Shown in pieces: positions 56,515 to 64,000 of a DNA stretch of 64,000 nt. The notes below the pieces were generated by a model. That model was not told the origin of the DNA. It did no database searches and saw only the letters and a program-made list of their open reading frames with translations. Position numbers and translations under genes: made by a program. The DNA is from Cristatella mucedo (taxonomy: Eukaryota; Bryozoa; Phylactolaemata; Cristatellidae). The DNA is taken from contig WPIO01000001.1 of assembly GCA_009760855.2 (NCBI GenBank), positions 1,763,501-1,827,500 of the forward strand. The letters run 5' to 3'. Numbering within the stretch: position 1 is the stretch's first letter; every line of letters starts with the position of its first letter.

Positions 56515-57763
56515 CTAGAGCAGTTCATAAATTTCGTCAAATGAGATAATGTGAACGTTATGGCATCTGATGGTATATAATATATATTTTGTTGTTAGTG
56601 TACAATAGTTTCATGCATTCGCCCCACGATCTGGACCCTAGACCGTTGCTGCAGCTTGTTACATCTCTTACACATGCTGCCCGCTTTTGTCTGTCCTTCA
56701 GTTCATTAGCTGTCTCGCCTTCGTTTCACTGAAAGTCTGGAGCTCCAGACTTTCCGGCTTCTGTTGCCGCCTGCATTGACTTTGCATCACGTAAGTCTAC
56801 GTCAGACGTAGACTTACGTAGAGCATTCGTTCTGCTCAGCTTTCCTTCAGCTGCCCTTGAACTTGCTTTTTGCTGCTGCTGTGCTTTTTACCTTCAAATG
56901 AGTCAGTGTGCACGCTAGTAGCCAGACATATGACAACAAGCCGGTGGCCTGACTGTCGTCATAAGTGCTTTTGATAGTGGTGTAAGCGAGATGCAATTCT
57001 GCTTTTGCCTGCTCGTCTAAGCACGGTACCTTGTACACGTCGCCAATCCAAAGGTTTCTTGCTTCTCTTGCTGTGAGTGGTAAAGGCGTCTGAATAAAGA
57101 GCTAGCACCCTTAAGGCCCTACGCAACTGCTTGTTTATTTATTATTAATTGTTAAATTTTTTATTATGTTTATTGTTTATTATTTATAATTGTCATTACT
57201 GTTTTATTATTGTCATTATTATTAGTCAGAGCGACTGCCTCTCTAGTGCTGAACAGTGCACGCTGCTGCCTCTCTGCACCACAAATGGCTGTGCTTCTTC
57301 TCGCCGGGCGGCCCCCTTCCCGAATGATTGTTTAGCCTCGTCCGCACGTGTGCTTTCCAGCAGAGCCGGGCTGCCGCAGCAGCAGAGCCCTGCCCCGGCG
57401 AAGCGTCGGTGCCCTTGCATTGTTTCCTTTGCTGAGACCTGCATATCTGGCTAGCTCTATCGCTCGGTCATCGCTTGCGCTCTCCTCTGCATCGTTGCAG
57501 AAGTGGCAAGAACTCGCATGCGCCAGGAGGGCAGCAAGTATCGCAGCTTCGTCAAGACGCTAGTCACCGTGTGTCGAGAGGAGGGCTGGCGCGGTGCCTA
57601 CAGCGGCCTGTTCACGCAGCTGGTGCGGACGATTCCCAACACGGCCATAGTCATGTCGTGCTACGAGCTCGTCGTGCGGCTGCTCGGCCGCCCGGCGGCA
57701 TCGGCGGCCGAAGGCGACCTTTGCGGCGGCGCCGAGGACTACGATGACGAGGCGGCCGCCTGA
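48659..57763 (+). CDS. SLC25A36: Mitochondrial pyrimidine nucleotide carrier (SLC25A33/36, Rim2-like); complete 6-exon gene
   Basis: Exons are 48659-48696, 51360-51560, 52978-53055, 54688-54855, 54970-55268 and 57501-57763 (1047 nt, 348 aa). Introns 1-4 are phase 2 and intron 5 is phase 1. The protein starts '[17 protein letters not shown]'. It shows the three carrier signatures 'PLDVVKTRL' (from P25), 'PLWVVKTRL' (from P149) and 'PHEVARTRM' (from P260). The tryptophan in the second signature and the long loop after the first are typical of the SLC25A33/36/Rim2 subfamily, which moves pyrimidine (deoxy)nucleotides across the inner mitochondrial membrane for mitochondrial DNA and RNA synthesis. 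'[19 protein letters not shown]' and '[18 protein letters not shown]' are near-diagnostic. The C-terminus ends in an acidic tail 'EDYDDEAAA'. Exons are GC-rich. The sequence cannot tell whether it is closer to A33 or A36. No disabling change is seen. Confidence 0.96.
48697..51359. other. Carrier intron 1
   Basis: 2.66 kb, GC-richer than the P450 introns, with G runs near 49287 and 49600. Open frames here (e.g. 49432-49824) have no recognisable motifs. Confidence 0.6.
51360..51560 (+). CDS. SLC25A36: Carrier coding exon 2 (helix 1, first signature)
   Basis: The acceptor is 'cgttcctcgcag'. It encodes residues 13-79 with '[12 protein letters not shown]' and the long hydrophilic matrix loop ending 'RVSLVQCL'. 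The donor is CTCAG|gtagag, phase 2. Confidence 0.95.
51646..51716 (+). repeat. (CCCTG)n pentanucleotide array
   Basis: About 14 copies of CCCTG with one 'gacctg' interruption near the left end, in carrier intron 2. Confidence 0.97.
52360..52439 (+). repeat. (CT)n microsatellite
   Basis: About 80 bases of CT with a short TG insert near 52373-52383, in carrier intron 2. Confidence 0.97.
52978..53055 (+). CDS. SLC25A36: Carrier coding exon 3
   Basis: The acceptor is 'cacttttttttag'. It encodes residues 80-105, '[18 protein letters not shown]' then 'IVGVAPT', the end of repeat 1. The donor is ACGAG|gtaagt, phase 2. Confidence 0.95.
53056..53929. other. Carrier intron 3, 5' part
   Basis: No recognised element; a GAGA-rich patch at about 53345-53368. 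Confidence 0.4.
53930..54655 (+). mobile_element. LINE, diverged L2-type 3' fragment in carrier intron 3
   Basis: '[20 protein letters not shown]' (about 54050-54110) is the conserved C-terminal RT motif. The 3' end 'taaagtgcctggataaagat' at about 54585 corresponds to the family 3' terminus. More diverged than family A. Confidence 0.65.
54688..54855 (+). CDS. SLC25A36: Carrier coding exon 4 (second signature)
   Basis: The acceptor is 'ttttcaatttttag'. It encodes residues 106-161, '[13 protein letters not shown]' through '[15 protein letters not shown]'. The donor is CAGAG|gtgcgc, phase 2. Read-through of the genomic frame would hit TAG at 54923-54925, inside the intron. Confidence 0.92.
54856..54969 (+). 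other. Carrier intron 4 (114 nt)
   Basis: gtgcgc...gttacag. Its removal keeps phase 2 and eliminates the TAG at 54923. The joined protein, '[20 protein letters not shown]', has the length expected for the family. Confidence 0.85.
54970..55268 (+). CDS. SLC25A36: Carrier coding exon 5
   Basis: The acceptor 'gagcgttacag' follows a 114-nt intron. It encodes residues 162-261: '[19 protein letters not shown]', '[17 protein letters not shown]', a polar linker of about 25 residues, and helix 5 ending 'SLITYPH'. The donor is CACG|gtgagc, phase 1. Confidence 0.93.
55269..55524. other. Carrier intron 5, start
   Basis: No recognised element. Confidence 0.4.
55525..55680 (-). mobile_element. LINE family A, 3' end
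   Basis: (AAT)n, then 'cgtcctcagagaactcaatc' and 'tctctctaggcgctttac'. The hairpin is intact and it is nearly identical to the 3' end at 63155. Confidence 0.8.
55681..56266. other. Carrier intron 5, nothing recognised
   Basis: Short open frames at 55819-56222 have no recognised motif. Confidence 0.35.
56267..56342 (+). repeat. (TG)n microsatellite
   Basis: About 75 bases of uninterrupted TG in carrier intron 5. Confidence 0.97.
56449..56513 (+). repeat. (CT)n microsatellite
   Basis: About 65 bases of CT, 107 bases after the TG tract. Confidence 0.97.
56731..56754. repeat. 24-bp perfect palindrome
   Basis: Arms 'gaaagtctggag' and 'ctccagactttc' meet directly. Confidence 0.95.
56789..56819. 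repeat. 31-bp near-perfect palindrome
   Basis: 15-base arms 'acgtaagtctacgtc' and 'gacgtagacttacgt' separated by one A. Confidence 0.95.
57501..57763 (+). CDS. SLC25A36: Carrier coding exon 6 (third signature, C-terminus)
   Basis: The acceptor is 'gcatcgttgcag'. It encodes residues 262-348: '[17 protein letters not shown]', '[18 protein letters not shown]' and a nonconserved acidic, alanine-rich tail. The stop is TGA at 57761-57763. Confidence 0.96.
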
Positions 57764-59682
57764 GTTCCAGCCTCGGTTCCAGATGCTCACAGCGACCTTG
57801 GCTCCTTGTTTTTTGTACGCCATCTTTTCGCCCTTGACCCGGCCGCGCGACCAGCCGATCCGATGGCCTGCGGCAGGGCCAGCGAGGCTCACCAAACCCT
57901 TGCCGGGGCGGGCGAGCCGTCGCTTACCGTTGCCTCGCTCGCTCGCACCGTTCATTCGGCAGCAGCAGCGGTGGCGGCAGCCGACCATCGAAATTCTATC
58001 GCCCAAACCAAGGATCGAGCATGTTCGCTTGGAGGTCACGTGACATTGGCTGGGCGTGCCGCCTGAAAGCTATCCCATGGCGGACCTTTGGTAATAGGGG
58101 ACGGGTCGGGCCATCAGCGATGCGCCTGCCGGTGCTGGTGCTGGGCTTGAATGGCCACCGCCACACTGGCAGATACTGTCGCAGTAGCTGCCAGGGCTGC
58201 TGCTGCGTGCCGTGCATTCGGTGCCGCCGTTTGCCCATGTCACGTGCCATGCCTAGGGCGGGTACTCATCATCGTTGATGCTTTTTTGCTCGTTGCCCAG
58301 AGCGACCCCGGCGGCTGCAGCCACTGAGGCTGCAGCCTGCAAGCTGGCAGCTACTGCGTTTTTAATGATGTCATTTTCTATCCTTTGTTATTTGCTAGGG
58401 GACTCTCTCGATACTGAGGCCGTGTACCTGTTCGTCCTAATTATAGGCCATGCAATGCTCATCCCATGATTGGGCACTTACCTCCTTTCCTCTTCCATAG
58501 CCACCAGCATTGCTGGCTTCATCCCATCATGTTGTCGCCCCATCATCTCAGGTCCTGTCAGCAAAGGAATTAATAATAAAGCATGGAACCAGGATTATCA
58601 AGCCATCTCGTCCCAATCACTCTTGGCGGGGCCCCGCAGCAGCGCGGCGCGGCAAGGAGGGCACTCTCAACAGTCTTCTTGGTGCCAACGAGCACCCGAT
58701 CAAATGCGCGAAAATGAGGCTGGATAAGTGCGTGCTTTTAGCCTGTAAAATCCTGTGCACAGCCAACGTGGCCATGCCTTTGGCAAAGTCGAGGAAGTGC
58801 GACCCTTCGAATCGTCTGGAATTCGCAGACTTCATGTTGCAGCAGCAGCAAGACTCGGTCGGTTATTGGTTATGATCGCATCGTTGCTTCGCCATTTCAC
58901 TTCCGCTTGAGCTCTTTGAGCTGCAAAGGATGCTGTGCCATCGTGTATTAGAAGCTCAGCTTTGCTGACGACACTCGACACAGTATTACATAACGGGTCG
59001 GCCGCTGGAGAGAAGGCCTCTCCTCCACCATTGTACCCCTTCACCACCCTCCTCAGTCAGTGAGCAGAGCATGTGTTGTTGCTCACACGGCTTGTGTGCT
59101 TGCCTCGTTTTCAAATTGAGTCATGTTTCTCGACCTGCTCGGCAATCTATGCTGTGTGCATGCGTGCTGTTTAGTAGGCGTGTGTTCCTCGGACCCAGTG
59201 CTCACGAGATAGCCTTTGCTGCCTTCTCCGATGGACGCGGTTGGGCATTGCAGTACCAAATTTGCTCACCAGAACCTGCTTAGGCTTTTAGAGCTCTACA
59301 GATCGATCAAGCACCAGACCAACTTGGTCGTCGCGGGGTTGCACGCAGGTGTTCGTGCATTTGCACTATTGAAATGGACCGCCATCCATGGCCTCGGCTG
59401 TGGACCGGCTTCCCTTCCAGAATTCGAAATGCCTAGTAACCTTGAGAGAGTAACTTGTTACTCTGAATACACAACCGTGGCTGCCGTGCATGCATCTCTG
59501 CTTAGCAACGACTTGGTCAAGCAAAGAGATGCACTGCTTTATCTTGCAGCAGCTATGAGTAAGCAAAAGTGTTTGCCCAATTCGAAACTCACAAGTGGCA
59601 GCTCCTTCGCATCAGATGATGGTTCAGCTTTTTCTTTGGTCGTAGTGACGATAGACAATGCCGAAAACCATATTCACGTGTT
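57764..59682. other. 3' flank of the carrier gene
   Basis: Probable 3' UTR, then intergenic DNA. A 178-codon open frame at 59216-59752 runs into a LINE 3' UTR and matches nothing known to me. Confidence 0.35.
58575..58580 (+). promoter_or_regulatory. Possible poly(A) signal for the carrier gene
   Basis: An AATAAA hexamer lies about 0.8 kb after the carrier stop codon. It is one of several A/T-rich hexamers and has no supporting evidence beyond position. Confidence 0.2.
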
Positions 59683-59846
59683 GACACTGTGCCTGTCGCC
59701 TCTAACCTTGTTATGCTTGTTGACATTGTGCATTTTACAACTAACCATTTGATCGTGCTTCCTTTGCAGCAAATGGAAAGTGCCTAGGAAGAGATTAAGT
59801 TTTATTAGGGTCCTATACAAATGCATTATTATTACTATTATTCGAC
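59683..59846 (+). mobile_element. LINE family A, 3' UTR and tail
   Basis: 'cgtgttgacactgtgc', then 'cagcaaatggaaagtgccta' and 'agagattaagttttattagg', ending in an ATT-rich tail. The hairpin's right arm is mutated. Confidence 0.75.
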
Positions 59847-59847
59847 C

Positions 59848-60369
59848 AAGGTTTAGTCGCTCACTTTTAGGTTACTTCATTCTTTGGCTCCAGCCTATCT
59901 CTCAGATCTACTCCCCCACCAGGCCAAGCATCGTACCACCTGCTTTTCGGAATCCAACAGTCTACAAATACCTCGTACAAACCTCAAATCCTTTGGAGAC
60001 CGTGCATTTAGTTCGTATGCTCTCAAAGCCTGGAACTCCCTCCCGACTTGCGTCAGAACATCCCCCGACTTCACCACATTTAAAAAGAACTTAAAAACAC
60101 CTATTTAGGACAGCATTTAGTGGGTCTCTGTGATTCGTCCTTGATGTGCTTATGCGTGCTGACACTGTGCATGCTGCCACTATTCACACTTGCATGCTGA
60201 CCCTGTGCATGTTACTCCTAAACATGTCATACATGTTGTTTATCAAGCATGATATTACTCACCATTCAATTGCATTTCCCTTTGCAGCAAATGTAAAGCG
60301 CCTAGACAGTAATTTGAGTTCTCTGAGGGTTCATTGTCTTATCAAGTGCATTATCGTTATTATTATTGA
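59848..60369 (+). mobile_element. LINE family A, 3' fragment with (ATT)n tail
   Basis: 'LAPAYLSDLLPHQAKHRTT'-type sequence and 'FGDRAFSSYALKAWNSLPTC', then 3' UTR and tail. It follows the previous tail head-to-tail. Confidence 0.85.
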
Positions 60370-61149
60370 CAGCAGTGGCCTATGGCAGGAGAAAGGCTGC
60401 AACCAGTGGTCCGGTGGTAAACGGTGGGACTGCAACAGGAGCAGATTGTGCCCCCCCCCCCCCCCGCGCGCGCGCGGCAGCTGTCCTAGACAGAGCAAGG
60501 CAAGCTCGATCTAGAAGCGAACCGCCTCTGTGCAAGCCGAATACTTGTGTCGACAAACGAGTACTGCAGCATTTTTTCGGAGGGCATCAAGAGAGCCACT
60601 GGCTTCGTGTTTGGCCAATTGGTCTTTGTGGTCTGGCTCTGCATAGGCTAAACTAATATTCGGACAGCCCTCCACTGTACTGTGCGAATTTCTGCTCATC
60701 TGAACGGACATTGGCTGCTAACTGCGAAGTTCCACCTGCCGTGCTCAGGAGTTCTGACTCGCTTACGTTGATCAGTGCACTTAATAACGAACGCCGGAAG
60801 GGCCGGACGAGAGGCAGGCAGCTGCTCAAAGCCTCTCCTACCGACGCATACGTGCCATTAGGATATGCTGTTGAAGTAAGCCAGCAGTAGCTCAATCCTG
60901 TCCCTCTTGAGTTGAAAATTGTTGCATTGAAGACCGCTGCCCAATCCTTACTGGATTATGAGTTTCAAGCTTGCAGCTGGATCTAGTCCTGTCTCCATTA
61001 TCATGCCAGTACTGGCTGGCAGGCAAGCTCTGCTTGTTGCATCTGCTTGTGCCCCCTTTCTTCAATTTCGTTTTTTGTCATTTACTGTATACAGATGGTG
61101 GTTCTCGAGCTCTGGTTCACTGATTTGCTGATAGAAATTGCTTCTCAGT
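60370..61149. other. Intergenic with a C15 run
   Basis: C homopolymer at 60451-60465 followed by alternating CG. No coding motif. Confidence 0.4.
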
Positions 61150-62990
61150 TTGGCACTCCTTCGTTGGGATGTGGTCTTGAGGCAGAGGAGAACTATGCGA
61201 GGGTTCAGTTGTTTAGATCGCTGGGAAACCGTGCTGCAGCCGGCTGACGTACCTGTTCGATCATGCGGTGGGTTCGACGAATTACCACAATCCACTCTTA
61301 TTAGTCCAAAATCGACAGGACATTTGAGTTGCCGAGCTCAAATTGCGAGCGAATACTGTTGCACGCCTTCGATTGTATGCACCGGCAAAATTGAATGCTT
61401 CCGTGGCCTGCTCACTCATGCAAATGTGCTGCAAAGATGGAGACGTATGTGCAATCCACTTTAGGCGACATCAAATCCACTACAAATTAGCTGTGTAAAG
61501 CTCCCAAGTTTGAAATATAAAACTACGCTCCTACATTTAAAATGTCCCAAAAATGTTTAACCATTCGCTCAAGAAATCCACTAAAGTAGATTGCAGTGGC
61601 CCGGGCCAATACCACAATCCACTGTAAATCGAAAGAAATCCCGCGGGAATAGTTCCCTTGTATTGGCACAGGGTTTCTCTTGCAATGCGCTTCAATCGAC
61701 TGCAATGGCCCGGGGAAATGCTTCAATCCACAGCATTCACCTCAGAACCACTAGGAATAGGTTGCTCCAGCTTGTATTGCATATTAAAGCATACTGTGTT
61801 ATGTGCACACCCACGTACGTTTGAGAAATTGAGCATCCGTACATTCTGGCGATGTGCGGCAATCACCTGCAATGTCCTGGGTAAATACCCCAGTCCATTG
61901 CAAATCATCTTCAACGGTATGCTCAAATTCAAATTTCATGTAAGACCAGACTCAGTTCAAAGTGCGCCCCCAAAAGTTTTCACCGTTGGGCAGGTTTTCT
62001 CATGTAGCGAACTGCAATGGCCCGGTCCCATACCGCAATCTACCGAAAAATGACAAATACGCGTACACTTGAAGCTCTAATTATGATTGCATATTACTCA
62101 CTTCTTCGTTTACAGTGTACTTGCACAACTTTACTATAATTACCTCCGCTATTCTGATGCAATGTACTGCGATCGACTGCAATGGTTCGGGTCAAAACCG
62201 CAATCCACTGCATTCCACCATAAAATACCTGGAAATAGGATTCTGATATCTTCAATTTTGAATGCATATTACAAAGCACTCTGTTTAAAGTAGAACCACA
62301 TCATTCTAACCAATAGCGCTCGTACAATCTCGGGCAATGCATGGCAATCTAGGGCAATGGCTCAGATGGAAGCTGCAATCCACTACAATCCGCGGCCAAT
62401 CGACCTCAAATTGGCTGCTCAAAGCTTCAATTGTCGTTGCATATAAATCATTGTGTTCAAAGTGAAACCGAAGAACTGTCAAGCTATTGCACCCATTAAT
62501 TGTCGACAATGCAAGGCAATTGACAGCAATGCGACAGGCCAATACCGAAATCCGTGGCAGATCGAAAAGAAATTGGCTGGACGAAGCTGCCATTCTAATT
62601 CCACGTAATATCTCAGTGTTTGCGAGCATAATTCCGACCTATTATTTGTGTCAATCTCGAACAATGCATAGCAATCGACTGCAATGGTCCCGGCAAATAA
62701 GGCAATCCTTTATAATACATTGCAAGTCGCCGGAATTGGCTCGGTTCAAACTTGGCTTATGTATCACAGCACACTGTATTAAAGTGCAACCTCATCCTTT
62801 CAACCAATCGCGAACACAGTCGACAGCAATGAAGGCAATTGATAGCAGTGGCCGGGCCAATGCACCTACCCCGAGGCACGAAACACTGCCTATATTCAAA
62901 GGATCTGCAGTTTGCATTTGCACGTAGCCTTGTTGGCATAGAAATGTTGCGTTTCCGGTCTACTCCTTTCGCTGGAGATGCATTCATTCC
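61150..62990 (+). repeat. Degenerate tandem satellite, ~165-bp unit, about 10-11 copies
   Basis: The core 'tgcaatggcccgggccaata' or variants recurs near 61592, 61701, 61868, 62013, 62178, 62353, 62525, 62680 and 62843. A partner 'accacaatccactg' motif follows it, and also appears near 61283 and 61449. A second block, 'ttgcatattaaagcactctg' with variants, sits between cores. Units differ by many substitutions and indels (spacings 109-175). Open frames here are by-products. Confidence 0.85.
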
Positions 62991-63154
62991 AATGACTCGA
63001 CGTACTCTTTCATTTTCAATTAGATGGCTACAAATATTTCCTTGAAGTAGCTTTGGGGACTATGGTTAGAAGCTATGAGCCGGTTCTGCCTCTTAGGGCT
63101 TCCTCCTTGGTGAACCTTGGAGCAAAGATTGCCGGGCTGCAGCCGGCGGCTGCA

Positions 63155-63690
63155 TAATAATAATAATAATAATAATTCACTTGATAAAGCGCCCTCAGAG
63201 AACTCAATCTCTCTCTAGGCGCTTTACATTTGCTGTAAAGTGAAATGCAATTGAATGGTAAGTAAAATCATGCTTGAAAAACAAACGAAATGAATAACAT
63301 GGTTAGGGGTGACATGCACAGGGTCAGCATGCAAATGTGGTTAGTGGCAGCATGCACAGTGTCAGCACGCATAAGCACATCAAGGACGAATCACAGGGAC
63401 CCACTAAATGCTGCCCTAAATAGGTGTGTTTTTAGGTTCCTTTTAAATGTGGTCAGGTCAAGGGATGTTCTGTGCAGGTCGGGAGGGAGTTCTAGGCTTT
63501 GGGAGCATTTGAACTAAATGCACGGTCTCCAAAGGATTTGAGGTTTGTACGAGGTATTTGTAGACTGTTGGATTCCGAAAAGCTGGTGGTACGATGCTTG
63601 GCCTGATGGGGTAGTATATCTGACAGAAAGGCTGGAGCCATAGAATGAAGGGACCTAAAAGTGAACGACAAAACCATGGGGATCGTAAGG
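63155..63690 (-). mobile_element. LINE family A, 3' fragment
   Basis: Minus strand: '[19 protein letters not shown]', '[20 protein letters not shown]', then 3' UTR, intact hairpin and (AAT)n at 63158-63176. Among the best-preserved family-A 3' ends. Confidence 0.85.
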
Positions 63691-64000
63691 CCCGGAATAT
63701 CCGGGGAGACGGGATAGTTGGAGTATCAGCCTCTGTCCAATCAGAGCCCGTCTAGTTTGGCAGTTTTCAGCTCGACAGCGACAAGCCTGACGTGTTCGCG
63801 AAGAGCGGATGGTAAAACAAAACGTAGATCGCCGTGCGTATCTCGTTTTCTCCGGCATTTTCTCGGGTAGCTATAGAGCATTTCCCAGCGATTGATGGAT
63901 CTCACGAGCAGAGCGATTCCTTCCTCAGGCGAAGCGGACGACGCGCCAAATTCGCTGCTTGCACGACGAGTTTGTGGGATTGCAGTTACGACAGGCTAAA
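63691..64000. other. Window end, nothing recognised
   Basis: No exon or repeat identified. Confidence 0.35.

Larger units (their letters stand above)
56514..57500. other. Carrier intron 5, 3' part
   Basis: Contains two palindromes (56731-56754 and 56789-56819). Parts resemble the diverged LINE at 54.3 kb ('agtctgga', 'actttgcatcac'). Confidence 0.4.

Noticed and set aside
59216-59752. 178-codon open frame as a gene
   Set aside because: No recognisable motif, and its end lies in a LINE 3' UTR; kept only as an unexplained open frame.
61591-62927. Open frames of 60-146 codons as small proteins
   Set aside because: All fall in the degenerate tandem satellite and repeat the same peptide fragments.
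1-64000. CRISPR array, operons or other prokaryotic system
   Set aside because: No regular short repeat-spacer pattern or gene clustering; all genes have spliceosomal introns.

Overview
This window is eukaryotic and comes from an invertebrate-like animal genome. It has split genes with GT-AG introns, AT-rich intergenic DNA packed with degraded LINE and SINE copies, many microsatellites, and no operon-like or prokaryotic features. Three protein-coding genes can be assembled exon by exon, all on the + strand. The species cannot be fixed from the sequence: a CYP2-clan P450, L2-like LINEs with (ATT)n tails and a SPIN-like hAT MITE fit several invertebrate phyla.

Genes. (1) 531-3891 holds the last three recognisable exons of a gene whose C-terminus resembles the region after the PWWP domain in PWWP3A/MUM1-type chromatin proteins; its 5' part lies outside the window. 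(2) 20479-38011 holds a complete, apparently intact microsomal cytochrome P450 of the CYP2 clan. It has five coding exons, all joined at phase-1 introns, and encodes 504 aa with a membrane anchor, WxxxR, I-helix, ExxR, PERF-like and haem-binding motifs. (3) 48659-57763 holds a complete mitochondrial pyrimidine-nucleotide carrier (SLC25A33/36, Rim2 type). It has six coding exons and encodes 348 aa with three carrier signatures. An apparent in-frame stop in it is explained by a 114-nt intron.

Mobile DNA. Most of the rest consists of two LINE families of the L2/CR1 type. Family A has a 3' end with a conserved small hairpin followed by (ATT)n. Family B has an (ACATT)n-like 3' tail and includes a 368-codon open RT fragment at 27659. 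Copies lie in both orientations, several are nested, and many sit in the P450 introns. There are also four copies of a tRNA-derived SINE, a dead Tigger/pogo transposase fragment (about 41190-41870, minus strand) and a SPIN-like hAT MITE (43469-43660). A pair of ~0.5 kb direct repeats with TG/CA ends (44533-45040 and 47616-48093) may be a degenerate LTR-type element. One further repeat is shared in inverted orientation between ~13.2-13.9 kb and ~46.0-46.8 kb.

Layout. 0-4 kb: PWWP3-like 3' exons. 4-20 kb: repeat-rich intergenic DNA. 20.5-38 kb: P450 gene with LINE-filled introns. 38-48.6 kb: intergenic DNA with LINEs, Tigger, SPIN-like MITE and the direct-repeat element. 48.6-57.8 kb: the carrier gene. 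57.8-64 kb: 3' flank with LINEs and a degenerate ~165-bp tandem satellite (61.15-62.99 kb). No functional link between the three genes is evident; they look like unrelated neighbours.
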